Part shown: in pieces, positions 9,132 to 17,283 of the stretch
Layout: each line of letters starts with the position of its first letter
How positions within the stretch are numbered: position 1 is the stretch's first letter
Assembly (NCBI RefSeq): GCF_014489635.1
Contig: NZ_CP060828.1
Location: forward strand, 8,358,001-8,422,000
Source: Streptomyces roseirectus
Lineage (GTDB): Bacteria; Actinomycetota; Actinomycetes; Streptomycetales; Streptomycetaceae
Direction: 5' to 3'
DNA: 64,000 bases
Notes under the pieces: generated by a model
The model's database searches: none
Told to the model about the DNA's origin: nothing
Seen by the model: only the letters and a program-made list of their open reading frames with translations
Made by a program: the position numbers and the translations under genes

Positions 9132-9158
9132 GAGTACCCGCCGTGCGCCGGGGTACCC
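9132..9158. promoter_or_regulatory. Interlocked divergent sigma-B-type promoters
   Basis: On the plus strand GAGT (9132-9135), 15 nt and GGGTAC (9151-9156) lie 38 nt before the GTG at 9195. On the minus strand GGGT (9155-9158), 15 nt and GGGTAC (9134-9139) lie 42 nt before the start at 9091. The -35 of each promoter overlaps or touches the -10 of the other, so two polymerases could not occupy the site together. Confidence 0.55.
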
Positions 9159-9194
9159 GGACCGCCCCCGACGGACGGCCTCAGGAGGCATCTC

Positions 9195-9791
9195 GTGACG
9201 CGGAGTTGGCGCCACTGGCGGCGCGGCGAGCCGGAGCGGATCCCGACGCGGTCGACCGACGCGCAGGACGCGAGCCGCAGGTTCCTGCTCTACGGGATCC
9301 TGCCGCTGTGGGTCGTGCCGGGCCTCGCCGACTGGTGGCTGCACCGCCGCACCGGCATCGAACACACCAGTGGCGTACGGGAGTCGGCCGTCCACGCGGC
9401 GATGATGACCGAGGCCGGCGTGCCCGTCGTCCTCGGCCTCGTGGCCCGCGTCAACCCGCTGGTGCTGTCCGTGATGGGCGGCGCGGCGCTCGCCCATGGC
9501 GCGACGGCCGTGTACGACGTGACGTACGCGACCGGCCGGCGCGAGGTGAGCCCGGTCGAGCAGCACGTCCACAGCTTCCTCGAGGTGCTGCCGCTCACCG
9601 CGCTCGCGTTCACCGCGTGCCTGCACGCCGATCAGGTGCGGGACGCGGTGCGCGGGCGCGGCGAGTGGCGGCTGCGCCCGCGCGAACGGCCGCTGCCCGC
9701 CCGCTACTTGGCGGCGCTCGCCGCCGTCATCGGGACGGGGGTGGCGCTGCCGTACGCGGAGGAGCTTCGCCGGTGTCTGCGGGCGCGCTGA
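9195..9791 (+). CDS. Multi-pass membrane protein of unknown function
   Basis: This 198-residue protein has about four or five hydrophobic segments, for example YGILPLWVVPGLADWWLHRR, PVVLGLVARVNPLVLSVMGG, FLEVLPLTALAFTACLHA and YLAALAAVIGTGVALPYAEE. The GTG at 9195 was chosen because AGGAGG precedes it at a good distance and the conserved-looking region begins right after. Similar Streptomyces proteins are sometimes labelled diguanylate cyclase, but no GGDEF motif or cytoplasmic catalytic domain is visible, so that label is not supported. The promoter is of the sigma-B type, which points to a membrane-stress role without proving one. The 3' end overlaps the convergent STAS-ANTAR gene by 65 nt. 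Confidence 0.8.
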   Translation: MTRSWRHWRRGEPERIPTRSTDAQDASRRFLLYGILPLWVVPGLADWWLHRRTGIEHTSGVRESAVHAAMMTEAGVPVVLGLVARVNPLVLSVMGGAALAHGATAVYDVTYATGRREVSPVEQHVHSFLEVLPLTALAFTACLHADQVRDAVRGRGEWRLRPRERPLPARYLAALAAVIGTGVALPYAEELRRCLRAR

Positions 9792-10398
9792 CGCTCGCGA
9801 CGGCTTCCGTGAGGTGACGGCGGACCGGGTCGGGCAGCGGCGTGCCCTGCACGGTGGTCACCACGGTCGACGCCAGCCGGTGCAGCTTCGTGTTGGTGTT
9901 CTGCGACGCCATCACCAGCACCTCCCACGCCTCGTCCGGACTCAGCCCGAACGACGCCATCAGGATGCCCCGGGCGAGGTCGATCTCCGGCCGGGTCTGC
10001 ATGGCGCGGCGCAACTGCACGACCTCGGTGCGCAGTTCGTCGTCCACCTTCTCACGCTCCTCGACCAGCAGCGGGCGGGTGTCCGTCAGGGACAGCAGGC
10101 GCTCGGCCGCCGGGCTCGCGGCTGTCACCGTCAGCTCCTTTCCGTCGGCGAGGGCTTGTCTGCGCGCCGTCAGCAGCACGTTCAGCGCCGAGCAGTCCCA
10201 GAACTCCAGCTTCTCCAGGTCCAGTTCCACCCGGGTGACCGGTTCGCGCAGGGCCGCGCGCAAGGTGCGTTCGAGGATCCCGCTGTCGTCCAGGCACAGT
10301 TCGCCGGCGACAGTGACGACGATCCGGTCGCCGTCGCGGCGTGTGCTCAGGGTCGGCGTCGCGCGGCCTCGCTGCGCTTCGTCGGGCGGGTTCGGCAT
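9727..10398 (-). CDS. STAS-ANTAR protein (anti-anti-sigma plus RNA-binding antiterminator)
   Basis: This 223-residue protein has two domains. The N-terminal STAS domain has RVELDLEKLEFWDCSALNVL, with a Ser at the position that is phosphorylated in SpoIIAA/RsbV relatives. The C-terminal ANTAR domain (about residues 135-190; RGILMASFGLSPDEAWEVLV, then ASQNTNTKLHRLA) is of the type that binds double-hairpin RNA antiterminators. The combination suggests a switch linking partner-kinase signalling to transcription elongation. The start at 10398 was chosen for the GAGAGG site upstream rather than the longer in-frame start at 10431. The gene is divergent from a winged-helix regulator and its 3' end overlaps the membrane protein gene. 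Confidence 0.85.
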   Translation of the reverse strand: MPNPPDEAQRGRATPTLSTRRDGDRIVVTVAGELCLDDSGILERTLRAALREPVTRVELDLEKLEFWDCSALNVLLTARRQALADGKELTVTAASPAAERLLSLTDTRPLLVEEREKVDDELRTEVVQLRRAMQTRPEIDLARGILMASFGLSPDEAWEVLVMASQNTNTKLHRLASTVVTTVQGTPLPDPVRRHLTEAVASVSAPADTGEAPPRTAAPPPSR

Positions 10399-10501
10399 GG
10401 CTGCCTCTCTGTGGTGGGTACTCGCCGACAACTCCCTGTTTCCCAGCGTCGCCCCGTCACCGGTGACACGTCAAGCGATACCTGAATTCAAATTCGTCCT
10501 T

Positions 10502-10530
10502 TTGAACACGTGAATGGTTGGCCGTAGGAT
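10502..10530 (+). promoter_or_regulatory. Promoter of the winged-helix gene, leaderless
   Basis: TTGAAC (10502-10507), a 17-nt spacer and TAGGAT (10525-10530) are followed by 6 nt and the ATG at 10537. This is a good vegetative promoter placed so that transcription should start at or next to the start codon. No Shine-Dalgarno sequence is present. Confidence 0.6.
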
Positions 10531-10536
10531 TTACCC

Positions 10537-10887
10537 ATGTCTGGAGTGGATGGGGTGCCTGAGCCGCACACCGGATGGACGTTCGTCACCAATCACGCCC
10601 GCGTACTCGCGGCCATCGCCGACAACCACAGCGCGCGTATCCGCGACATCGCCGCCCGCTGCCGCCTCACCGAGCGCGCCGTGCAGAAGATCATCGCGGA
10701 CCTCGAAGAGGGCGGTTATCTCTCGCATACCCGCCGGGGGCGCAGCAATGACTACGAGATCGACCCCAGCAAGATCCTCCGCCATCCCGCCGAGGCCGGC
10801 CTCACCGTCGCCTCCCTCCTGTCGATGCTGGTCAGGGACGAGGCGGAACGGAAGGAGAGGGTGAGCGAGGGGGTGCGGGAGCGGTGA
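10537..10887 (+). CDS. Winged-helix (MarR/ArsR-like) transcriptional regulator
   Basis: This 116-residue protein is essentially one winged helix-turn-helix. HARVLAAIADNHSARIRDIA precedes a recognition region CRLTERAVQKIIADLEEGGY, and the wing is LSHTRRGRSNDYEI. The C-terminal helix (ILRHPAEAGLTVASLLSMLV) may dimerise. The effector and targets are unknown. The gene is divergent from the STAS-ANTAR gene across 138 nt of relatively AT-rich DNA, which is where its binding site would be expected. The start is supported by the adjacent leaderless-type promoter. Confidence 0.85.
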   Translation: MSGVDGVPEPHTGWTFVTNHARVLAAIADNHSARIRDIAARCRLTERAVQKIIADLEEGGYLSHTRRGRSNDYEIDPSKILRHPAEAGLTVASLLSMLVRDEAERKERVSEGVRER

Positions 10888-10973
10888 GGGGGCCTCGCAC
10901 CGGAGTGGTGAGGGTGCCCCGTGCCTCCTGACGGCCGCCGGTTTCGTCTTCGGGGGCCGGGCACTCGGAGGGG

Positions 10974-11165
10974 GTGCCGGACAGGAACGCGCGCAGGGTC
11001 CTCGCCGCCGCCGGAGAGCTGATCGCCTGGTGGGCGGCGCTCGGTGCGCTGTGGCTGGTGTACGTCAGCACCGTCGACGTCCTTGAGGTGAGCGCGGGGG
11101 CGGTCGCGGCCGGGGTCGGGGCGTGGGCCGCGCGGGCGGGGCGGCGGGCGGTGGGGCGGGGGTGA
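10974..11165 (+). CDS. Short MrpE/MbhA-like antiporter subunit
   Basis: This 63-residue protein starts at the GTG at 10974, with GGAG just upstream. It has two hydrophobic segments (LIAWWAALGALWLVYVSTVD and AVAAGVGAWAARAG) that resemble only the membrane-anchoring N-terminal part of MrpE. The usual soluble C-terminal half is missing. It is first in the antiporter operon and overlaps the next gene by 4 nt. Its assignment rests mainly on its position where MrpE/MbhA is expected. Confidence 0.6.
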   Translation: MPDRNARRVLAAAGELIAWWAALGALWLVYVSTVDVLEVSAGAVAAGVGAWAARAGRRAVGRG

Positions 11166-11737
11166 GCGGGTGGTCCGTGGCGGCCGCAGCGCCGGCCGGG
11201 GAGGCGGGGGCGTCAGGGTGGGCGGCGGCCCGTTACGCCGGGGTGTTCAGCTGGGCGGTTGCTCGCGACGCCGGGGTGAACGGGTGGGTCGTCGCCGCGA
11301 CCGTGTTGATCGGGGCCGGGCTCGCGGGGGCGCTCTGGGGAGTCGTCGCCGGGTCGCTCGCGCGGCGAGTGCTCGCGCAGAACCTCACCACGTCCGTCGC
11401 CTGTCCCGGCCTGCTTCTGCTGGCCCAGGGGTATGCCCGGCCCTCCTACGTCGACGTCGCCCTCCTGACGGCGCTGCTCGGTCCCGTCGGCACCCTCGTC
11501 TTCGCCCGGCTGCTCGCCGACGAGTTGGCCGAGGGGCCGCGCGGGGCGACGGGGCTGACCTGGGCGGCCGTCGGGGTGAGCGCGGGTGTGGTGGTCGCGG
11601 TGTGCGCGGCGACCGGGCCGGGGCGGGCGATGGTGAAGGTACTGGTCGTGGGGGCGCTGCTGATCGGGGGGAACCTGGTGGCCTCGCGGGCGCTGGCGGG
11701 GGGATACCGGGCGGTGGGGGAGGCGCGGGATGAGTGA
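11162..11737 (+). CDS. Fused MrpF-MrpG-like (MbhB-MbhC) antiporter subunit
   Basis: This 191-residue membrane protein starts at the GTG at 11162, overlapping the previous stop. After a leader of about 40 residues the middle part matches MrpF/MbhB, including RPSYVDVALLTALLGPVGTL followed by VFARLLADEL. The C-terminal part (TWAAVGVSAGVVVAVCAATG, then AMVKVLVVGALLIGGNLVAS) has the two-helix layout of MrpG/MbhC. The two subunits are separate in Bacillus Mrp and in archaeal Mbh. The N-terminal leader is rich in Ala/Gly and contains near-repeats of a short GWAAARYAG/SWAVARDAG unit. Function: part of the membrane sector of a cation/proton antiporter. Confidence 0.65.
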   Translation: MSGWSVAAAAPAGEAGASGWAAARYAGVFSWAVARDAGVNGWVVAATVLIGAGLAGALWGVVAGSLARRVLAQNLTTSVACPGLLLLAQGYARPSYVDVALLTALLGPVGTLVFARLLADELAEGPRGATGLTWAAVGVSAGVVVAVCAATGPGRAMVKVLVVGALLIGGNLVASRALAGGYRAVGEARDE

Positions 11738-11782
11738 GACGCGGCGCATGGGCAACGGCGGCCCAGGCGAGGGGAGTTGCCC

Positions 11783-12043
11783 GTGGCCGAGCCTCTGATC
11801 GCCGTCGTCCTGGTCCTCGTCGCCGGCACCGCGACCGCCGCCGTCCTCACCCGTGACCCCGTCCGGCAGGCCCTCGTCCTGTCCGTGCTCGGTGTCGATC
11901 TCGCCGTGCTGTTCACGGTGTTGCAGGCCCCGGACGTCGCGCTCTCGCAGCTCGCCGTGGGTTCGGCGCTGACGCCGCTGCTGATCATGCTGACCGTGCG
12001 GACGGTCGGCAGGAAGAGCGGCCGGAAGAGTGGCCGGAAGTGA
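11783..12043 (+). CDS. MbhD-like subunit (MrpA C-terminal DUF4040 domain)
   Basis: This 86-residue hydrophobic protein starts at the GTG at 11783, 6 nt after GGGGAG; a TTG at 11777 is possible but too close to that site. The core VLSVLGVDLAVLFTVLQAPD followed by VALSQLAVGSALTPLLIM is typical of the DUF4040 domain, which is the first C-terminal domain of MrpA and stands alone as MbhD. The tail is basic ([11 protein letters not shown]), with a small 12-nt repeat in the DNA. It overlaps the next gene by 4 nt, so the two are translationally coupled. Confidence 0.72.
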   Translation: MAEPLIAVVLVLVAGTATAAVLTRDPVRQALVLSVLGVDLAVLFTVLQAPDVALSQLAVGSALTPLLIMLTVRTVGRKSGRKSGRK

Positions 12044-12768
12044 ACCGGCGTGCACGGGCCGGGGTGTTGGCGGTCGGCGGCGTGGGAGTGGCCTTCCTGC
12101 TCGTCGCGGCATGTCTGAACCTGCCCGCGTTCGGCGGGAGTCGGCACCCGTACGGGGCCAGAGCCGTCACCGTCTCCCTCGACCGGCACACAGCGAACAC
12201 CGTCGCGTTCCTCAACTTCGACCCGCGCGCGTACGACACGCTCGGCGAGGTCGCCATCATGTTCACGGCGGTCCTCGGCTGCGTCGTCCTGCTCCGGCAG
12301 GCCCGCGGCGAGCACCGAGAACCGCCCGCCACGGCCGAAGTCGCCCCGCCTGTACGGCGATACGCCCTGCTGGTCCTCCCCGTCGCCCTGCTGACCGGCG
12401 GGTACGTCGTCGCCCACGGGCAGCTCAGCCCCGGCGGCGGTTTCCAGGGCGGGGTGGTCGCCGCGACGGCGCTGCACCTGCTGTACCTCGGCGCCGACTA
12501 CCGGGCGCTGGAGCGGATCAGACCGCTCGCCGCGTACGAGGCCGCCGACGCGCTGGCCGTCTTCGCCTACCTGGCCGTCGGCCTCGCGGCCCTGTTCGGC
12601 GGCGCCGCGTTCCTCACCAACTCCCTGCTGCCGTACGGGGAGTTCAACACGCTCGCGTCAGGGGGAACCGTACCGCTGCTGAACGCGGCCGTCGGCGTGG
12701 AGGTCACCTGCGCCGTGGTGGTGCTGCTCGCCCGCTTCCTGGAACAGACCGTCGAGATCGAGGGCTGA
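12040..12768 (+). CDS. Fused MbhE-MrpB (MbhF) antiporter subunit
   Basis: This 242-residue membrane protein starts at the GTG at 12040. The N-terminal third contains [20 protein letters not shown] followed by a hydrophobic helix, the signature of the extreme C-terminal domain of MrpA, which is separate as MbhE in archaea. From about residue 110 it is MrpB (MnhB domain), with [20 protein letters not shown] and the conserved [20 protein letters not shown]. So MbhE and MbhF are encoded as one protein. It overlaps mrpC by 3 nt (TGATG). Confidence 0.75.
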   Translation: MNRRARAGVLAVGGVGVAFLLVAACLNLPAFGGSRHPYGARAVTVSLDRHTANTVAFLNFDPRAYDTLGEVAIMFTAVLGCVVLLRQARGEHREPPATAEVAPPVRRYALLVLPVALLTGGYVVAHGQLSPGGGFQGGVVAATALHLLYLGADYRALERIRPLAAYEAADALAVFAYLAVGLAALFGGAAFLTNSLLPYGEFNTLASGGTVPLLNAAVGVEVTCAVVVLLARFLEQTVEIEG

Positions 12769-13115
12769 TGGACGTCTTCCCCTACCTGGTCGCCGCCTGG
12801 ATCTTCCTCGCCGGCGTGTACGGCCTCGCGGCCAGCCGCAACCTCATCCACGCCGTCGGCTGCCTGACCGTGTGCCAGTCCTCGACGTACGTCCTGCTGC
12901 TGGCCGTCGGCTACCGCGCAGACGCGACCGCGCCCGTCTTCTCCGACGTCACCCCCGCCAGCCGCCCCGTCGTCGACCCGGTCGTGCAGGCGCTCACCCT
13001 CACGGACGTCGTCGTCGGCGCGACCGTCACCGCGCTGCTGCTCGCCCTCGTCGTCCAAGTCGCCGCCACGCACGGCACGGTGGACCCCGACGAGCTGTCG
13101 GAGCTGCGCGGCTGA
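12768..13115 (+). CDS. mrpC: MrpC/MbhG (NuoK-like) antiporter subunit
   Basis: This 115-residue protein has three hydrophobic segments, as in MrpC/Nuo[21 protein letters not shown], a middle segment [20 protein letters not shown], and the last segment [20 protein letters not shown]. The [17 protein letters not shown] motif is well conserved in this family. It overlaps mrpD by 1 nt. Role: membrane subunit for cation/proton exchange. Confidence 0.82.
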   Translation: MDVFPYLVAAWIFLAGVYGLAASRNLIHAVGCLTVCQSSTYVLLLAVGYRADATAPVFSDVTPASRPVVDPVVQALTLTDVVVGATVTALLLALVVQVAATHGTVDPDELSELRG

Positions 13116-14758
13116 TGCACCGCCTGCTGCCCCTCGTTGCCGTGCTGCCCCTGCTGGGGGCGGCGGTTCTCGCGGGCGCCGGACGGCGGCTGCGGCGGGC
13201 GGTCGCCGAGGGGATCGGCTGCGCGGTGTCGGGCGCCGGGGCCGCGCTGTCGCTGGCGCTGCTGCGGGAGGCGCCTCTCGCGGAGTGGGCCGGGGACCGG
13301 CCGCGCACCGGGATCGTCCTGGTCGGCGACCGGCCCGCGCTGGCCGCCGCCGCACTCGCCTCGACGCTCACCTTCGCCGCGCTCGCCTACTCCTGGCGGT
13401 ACTTCGAGGAGCCGCCGCGCGGGCACACGGGCGTCTTTCCGGCGCTGATGCTGGTGTTCCAGGCCGGGATGTGCGGGTTCGCGGTCGCCGGGGACCTGTT
13501 CAACGCGTTCGTGTTCTTCGAGCTGATGGGCGTCGTCGCCTACGCCCTCACCGGCTACCGCATCGACGAGCCCAAGGCGGTCCAGGGCGCGTTGACGTTC
13601 GGGATCGTCAACTCCCTCGGCGGCTACGCCCTGTTGCTGGGCGTCGGGCTGCTGTACGCGCGCACCGGGGAGCTGGCGATGGCCCGCGCCGGTGCGACCC
13701 TGGACGCCCAAGGCCCGCCGGACGCCCTTGTGTCGGCCGCGTTCACGCTGGTGGCGACCGGGCTGCTCGTCAAGGCCGCCGCCGTCCCCTTCCACTTCTG
13801 GCTCCCGGACGCGCACGCCGTCGCCCCCACGCCCGTGTGCGTGCTGCTGTCCGGCGTGATGGTCGAACTCGGCGTGTACGGCGTGTGGCGCGTGTACGGC
13901 ACCGTCTTCGCCGGGCCGGGCGGCGTCCCGGAGGCCGGGTTCACCCGCGCGCTGGTCGTCCTCGGCACGCTGACCGCCGTCACCGGAGCCGTGCTGTGCC
14001 GTCAACAGCGGCACGTCAAACGCCTGTTGGCGTGCTCGACGATCGCCCACACCGGTCTCTTCCTGACCGGCGTCGGCCTGCTCACCCCCGAGTCCGACGA
14101 GGGTGTCGCCCTGTACGTCCTCGGCCACGCCGGCGTGAAGGTCGCCCTGTTCGCCTGCGCGGGCGCCCTCCTGAACCGGTACGGCAGCGTCGACGAACAC
14201 GAACTGCACGGCTGCGCACGGGAGATGAGAACCGTCGGCGTGCTGTGCGCGCTCGCCGCGCTGGGCCTCGCCGGGCTGCCGCCGTTCCTCACCGGGCTCG
14301 GGAAGGCGGCCGTCGAGGAGAGCGCGGGGGTGTGGCTCGCGCCGCTGTACGTCGTCGTCCCGGCGATCACCGCGGGGGCCGTCCTCAGGGTGACCGCCCG
14401 CGTCTTCTGGGGACTCGGGCCGCGCCCGCCCGGCTCCGCCGGCGCGGAGACCACCGGCTCGCGTGAACGCCCCGAGACCGGGCGGCGGCTGCGCGGCGTC
14501 CCGGACAGCATGACGGCCGTCCCGGCGCTGCTCATCGCCGCCGCCCTCGTCCCCGGCCTGCTGGGCCACTGGACGCTGTCCGGGGTGCTGTCCGGGCTCC
14601 TCGCGACGCTGCTCGCCGTCGGGCTCGCCTGGGCGTCCGTGTACCGGCCGGGGCCGGGGCGGGCGGGGTGGCTGCGGCGGCTCCAGTCGGGGCACCCCGG
14701 GGACTACGTGGCCTGGGTGCTGCTCGGCTCGGCCGTCTTGGGGATGCTGGCGAGGTGA
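13115..14758 (+). CDS. mrpD: MrpD/MbhH, proton-pumping antiporter subunit (NuoN/M-like)
   Basis: This 547-residue membrane protein is of the proton-conducting family shared with complex I. It keeps the conserved Glu in transmembrane helix 5 ([14 protein letters not shown]) and the Lys/His region [20 protein letters not shown]. The motif [20 protein letters not shown] is also present. This is the only large antiporter-like subunit in the operon: no NuoL-like MrpA N-terminal subunit is present nearby. It likely couples proton flow to Na+, K+ or other cation export for pH and salt homeostasis. The 3' end overlaps the convergent Ppx gene by 55 nt. Confidence 0.85.
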   Translation: MHRLLPLVAVLPLLGAAVLAGAGRRLRRAVAEGIGCAVSGAGAALSLALLREAPLAEWAGDRPRTGIVLVGDRPALAAAALASTLTFAALAYSWRYFEEPPRGHTGVFPALMLVFQAGMCGFAVAGDLFNAFVFFELMGVVAYALTGYRIDEPKAVQGALTFGIVNSLGGYALLLGVGLLYARTGELAMARAGATLDAQGPPDALVSAAFTLVATGLLVKAAAVPFHFWLPDAHAVAPTPVCVLLSGVMVELGVYGVWRVYGTVFAGPGGVPEAGFTRALVVLGTLTAVTGAVLCRQQRHVKRLLACSTIAHTGLFLTGVGLLTPESDEGVALYVLGHAGVKVALFACAGALLNRYGSVDEHELHGCAREMRTVGVLCALAALGLAGLPPFLTGLGKAAVEESAGVWLAPLYVVVPAITAGAVLRVTARVFWGLGPRPPGSAGAETTGSRERPETGRRLRGVPDSMTAVPALLIAAALVPGLLGHWTLSGVLSGLLATLLAVGLAWASVYRPGPGRAGWLRRLQSGHPGDYVAWVLLGSAVLGMLAR

Positions 14759-15711
14759 GGGCGGGCCGGGGCCTCGGCGTGCCACCAGTCCGTGCCGTCC
14801 TCCAGGAGGCGCAGCAGGATGCCCTCGCGCACCGCCCACGGGCAGATCGTCACCGACCGCACCCCGCTCAGCTTCAGCACGCTGTGCGCGACGATCGCGC
14901 CCGCGAGGCTCTGGCGGGCGCGTGGCGCCGAGATCCCGGGCAGCGCCGCGCGCCCGGCGACGGGCAGGGCCGCGAGCCGGTCGACGGCGCGGCGCAAGTC
15001 CGCGCGGCGCAGGACCCGCTCCACGAACGGGCCGTGCCTGCCCGGCGGGGCCCCGCACAGCCGCGCGAGCTGCTGGAACGTCCGTGAGGTCGCCAGCGAC
15101 GTCTGCGGGCGCTCCCAGCGGATGCGGGCGGTGGCGTCGCGCAGGGAGTGCCGGACGTGGCGGCGCAGCGCCTGGATCTCGGCCTCGGAGGGCGGGTCGG
15201 CGGACTCCAGGAAGTCGGTCGTCAGCCGGTTCGCGCCCAGTGGCAGCGACGCCGCGAACTCCGGCATCCGGCCTCGCCCGAACGCCACTTCGAGGGAGCC
15301 GCCGCCGATGTCGAACAGGGCCAGCGGGCCCGCGCACCAGCCCGTCCAGCGGCGCACCGCGAGGAACGTCAGCTCGGCCTCCAGCTCGCCCGGCAGCACC
15401 CGCAGCCGCACCCCCGTCCGCTCCCGCACGGCCGTCAGCACCTCCTCGCGGTCCGGTGCCCCGCGCACGACGGCCGTCGCGAACGCCAGCGGATCCGGCG
15501 CCCCCCACCGCCGTGCCGTACGGGCGGCGGCGTCGACCGCCGCCACCAACTGCTCCGTGGCCCGCTGCCCGAGCCGCCCGTCCGCGCCCACCTGTTCCGA
15601 CAGGCGCAGCCGCCATTTCGCCGTGTGCACCGGCAGCGGAACACCGTCCCGCGCGTCGGTCACCACCAGCCGTACCGTGTTCGAACCCGCGTCCACCACG
15701 CTCACTCTCAT
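14704..15711 (-). CDS. Ppx/GppA-family phosphatase
   Basis: This 335-residue protein of the ASKHA fold has phosphate-binding loop 1 as [13 protein letters not shown] at the N-terminus and loop 2 as [18 protein letters not shown] near residue 140. The [14 protein letters not shown] and [17 protein letters not shown] segments are typical of actinobacterial Ppx/GppA proteins. Members hydrolyse polyphosphate or the pentaphosphate alarmone; the length (no HD domain) fits the short form. It starts 9 nt after a GGGTAT box with no Shine-Dalgarno site, so a leaderless mRNA is expected. It is divergent from a small hydrophobic protein gene. Confidence 0.88.
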   Translation of the reverse strand: MRVSVVDAGSNTVRLVVTDARDGVPLPVHTAKWRLRLSEQVGADGRLGQRATEQLVAAVDAAARTARRWGAPDPLAFATAVVRGAPDREEVLTAVRERTGVRLRVLPGELEAELTFLAVRRWTGWCAGPLALFDIGGGSLEVAFGRGRMPEFAASLPLGANRLTTDFLESADPPSEAEIQALRRHVRHSLRDATARIRWERPQTSLATSRTFQQLARLCGAPPGRHGPFVERVLRRADLRRAVDRLAALPVAGRAALPGISAPRARQSLAGAIVAHSVLKLSGVRSVTICPWAVREGILLRLLEDGTDWWHAEAPARPHLASIPKTAEPSSTQAT

Positions 15712-15720
15712 GGCTGCCGG

Positions 15721-15745
15721 ATACCCAGCCGAAACCCCGGGAATC
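15721..15745 (-). promoter_or_regulatory. Sigma-B-type promoter, leaderless start of ppx-like gene
   Basis: On the minus strand GATT (15742-15745), 15 nt and GGGTAT (15721-15726) are followed by exactly 9 nt and the ATG at 15711. This is an exact fit to the reported Streptomyces sigma-B consensus GNNT-N14-16-GGGTAC/T. Confidence 0.55.
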
Positions 15746-15803
15746 GCCGGAGTGCGAATGAACTGTGGAGTATGGGAAACTCGAAAGGAAGGAGGTTCAC
15801 ACT

Positions 15804-15974
15804 ATGGTTCCCATCCTTCTCGTACTGCTTCTGGCGCTTCTTCTCTTCGGCGCCGGATTCGCGGTGAAAGTTCTCTGGTGGATAGCCCTCATCGTGCTCG
15901 CCGTCTGGCTGCTGGGTTTCCTGGTGCGCGGGACGACGACCGCGGGGCACCGGGGTCGCTGGTACCGGTGGTGA
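15804..15974 (+). CDS. Small hydrophobic membrane protein
   Basis: This 56-residue protein starts MVPILLVLLLALLLFGAGFA, with a second hydrophobic helix (VLWWIALIVLAVWLLGFLVR) and a short basic aromatic tail ending RWYRW. The ATG at 15804 has AAGGAGG 6 nt upstream and is preferred to the in-frame ATG at 15765. Near-identical small proteins are annotated in many Streptomyces genomes only as hydrophobic protein. A weaker GAGT-N14-GAGTAT box just upstream (15750-15773) might make it part of the same stress regulon. No partner gene is evident. Confidence 0.75.
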   Translation: MVPILLVLLLALLLFGAGFAVKVLWWIALIVLAVWLLGFLVRGTTTAGHRGRWYRW

Positions 15975-16001
15975 CCTGATCGTCCGTACATAGTCCGAGC
16001 G

Positions 16002-16277
16002 TCAGCTCCGCGGGAGCAGCGGTCCGAGCGGCCCGAGGTCCAGATTCAGGTCCTCGGGCCGCAGTCCGTACCGCTCCCGCAGCTCGGCCATCCGGTCCTC
16101 CAGGAGCATCAGGGTGAGCCCGACGCGCTCCTCCTGCTCCTCGGTGAGATCGCCCTGGTCGAAGCGGCGCACGGCCTGGCGCTCCATGAGCTGGCGCAAC
16201 AGTTCGACCACGGTGAGCACGAGTTTGATCAGATCGCGCTCGACCGTGTCCGGTTCGAGGTCCAGGCGGTGGGTCAC
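16002..16277 (-). CDS. gvpK: Gas vesicle protein GvpK
   Basis: This 91-residue protein starts at the GTG at 16277, overlapping gvpS by 4 nt, with GGAGGAG upstream. The GvpK core is clear: DTVERDLIKLVLTVVELLRQ, LMERQAVRRFDQGDLTEEQE and then EERVGLTLMLLEDRMAELRE. GvpK is a required accessory protein in gas vesicle assembly. It is the last gene of the gvpOAFGYZJLSK operon. Confidence 0.92.
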   Translation of the reverse strand: MTHRLDLEPDTVERDLIKLVLTVVELLRQLMERQAVRRFDQGDLTEEQEERVGLTLMLLEDRMAELRERYGLRPEDLNLDLGPLGPLLPRS

Positions 16278-16462
16278 GGCGGCTCCTCCCACGGCGACCG
16301 CACGCGTGCCGTCACCGAACTGATCAGGGCGTTCAGGTCGATCCTGACGAGGTCCACGTCCGCGATGCGCAACGTGATGTCGCCGGTGATGACCACACCA
16401 CCGGCGAGCAGACGGTCCAGCAGGTCCACGAGGGCGACCTCGCGGCGCTCGATGACGGTCAC
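16274..16462 (-). CDS. gvpS: Gas vesicle protein GvpS (GvpA/J family)
   Basis: This 62-residue member of the GvpA fold family has VALVDLLDRLLAGGVVITGD followed by ITLRIADVDLVRIDLNALIS. It starts at the GTG at 16462, overlapping gvpL by 4 nt, and in turn overlaps gvpK by 4 nt. The name gvpS follows the Streptomyces nomenclature for the A/J-type gene placed between gvpL and gvpK. It is probably a minor shell or tip protein. Confidence 0.88.
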   Translation of the reverse strand: MTVIERREVALVDLLDRLLAGGVVITGDITLRIADVDLVRIDLNALISSVTARVRSPWEEPP

Positions 16463-17283
16463 GGCCCGCCCCCCGGTTCTTCTGTTTCCGTTTCCGTGAT
16501 GTTCGCGACGAAGGAATAGGCCGCCCACGGTCCGGTGAGTTCCACGCGAATTCCCGGATCTCCGTCCTGTGTCGCCTCGTCCTTTGTCGCGTCCACGGTT
16601 TCCACGAAACCCTCGGAGAGTTCCCGCCGCACCAGAAAAGCGGCGTTGAAAACATTCTGTCCCGCGTGCTGCCCGTCCGGCGAGATCGGCGAATTCTGCG
16701 GCGGCCGCAGCCGCACCGCGTCCGCGTGTTCCCGCAGCGCGTCGTGCAACCGCTCGGAGAACCGCTCCGCGCGCTGCCACGCCTCCTCCTGCGACCGGCT
16801 CTCCTGCCGCCGCCGGCGCAGATAGTCCCGCCCGGACGCCGGAGCCCCCGCCTGAGCCTGAGCCTGTGCCGCGCGCGGCGCGTCCTGCGGGGTCACATAC
16901 ACCTTCACCCCCCACTCCACCCGCCCCGCGATCCGCTCCAGCGCCGCCCGGAAGCGCGCCTCGCCCTCCTCCAGCATCACGCGGACGCCGCTGTCGTCCC
17001 GGAACACGGTGGCCAGGCGCAGCGGCAGCGGGGTCGTGACGGCGGTCAGCGCGTCGACGACCCGCTCGTGGGCGCGCGCCGTCGCGGTCAGCCAGTCCAG
17101 GTCCTCCAGGTGCCGGCGCAGCGGCTCCTCGGCGAAGTCGCCTTCGGGGACCCGGCTGACGACCGCGACGAGCGAGCCGTGGGCGAGCCGGGCGGGTGGC
17201 TCGCCCACGACGCCGGTGAGGTCCGCCGGAAGCGGTGTGCCGAACGGCGGGCAGACGGCGTAGACATAGCGCAGGTCACTCAC
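16459..17283 (-). CDS. gvpL: Gas vesicle protein GvpL (GvpL/F family)
   Basis: This 274-residue protein begins MSDLRYVYAVCPPFGTPLPA and has LPLRLATVFRDDSGVRVMLE and WGVKVYVT, the pattern of the GvpF/GvpL family. The C-terminal half includes NVFNAAFLVRRELSEGFVET. A hydrophilic Ala/Gln-rich linker (about residues 135-160) separates the two subdomains. Family members bind GvpA and are thought to nucleate the shell. Both ends overlap neighbours by 4 nt (GTGA), so translation is coupled. Confidence 0.92.
   Translation of the reverse strand: MSDLRYVYAVCPPFGTPLPADLTGVVGEPPARLAHGSLVAVVSRVPEGDFAEEPLRRHLEDLDWLTATARAHERVVDALTAVTTPLPLRLATVFRDDSGVRVMLEEGEARFRAALERIAGRVEWGVKVYVTPQDAPRAAQAQAQAGAPASGRDYLRRRRQESRSQEEAWQRAERFSERLHDALREHADAVRLRPPQNSPISPDGQHAGQNVFNAAFLVRRELSEGFVETVDATKDEATQDGDPGIRVELTGPWAAYSFVANITETETEEPGGGP

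Noticed and set aside
9195..9791. Diguanylate cyclase function for the membrane protein
   Set aside because: No GGDEF or related active-site motif exists in the 198 residues, although similar proteins sometimes carry that label.
10416..10421. GGGTAC near the STAS-ANTAR start as another sigma-B-type -10
   Set aside because: It is on the strand reading away from that gene, has no G..T element at 14-16 nt, and the winged-helix gene already has a better promoter.
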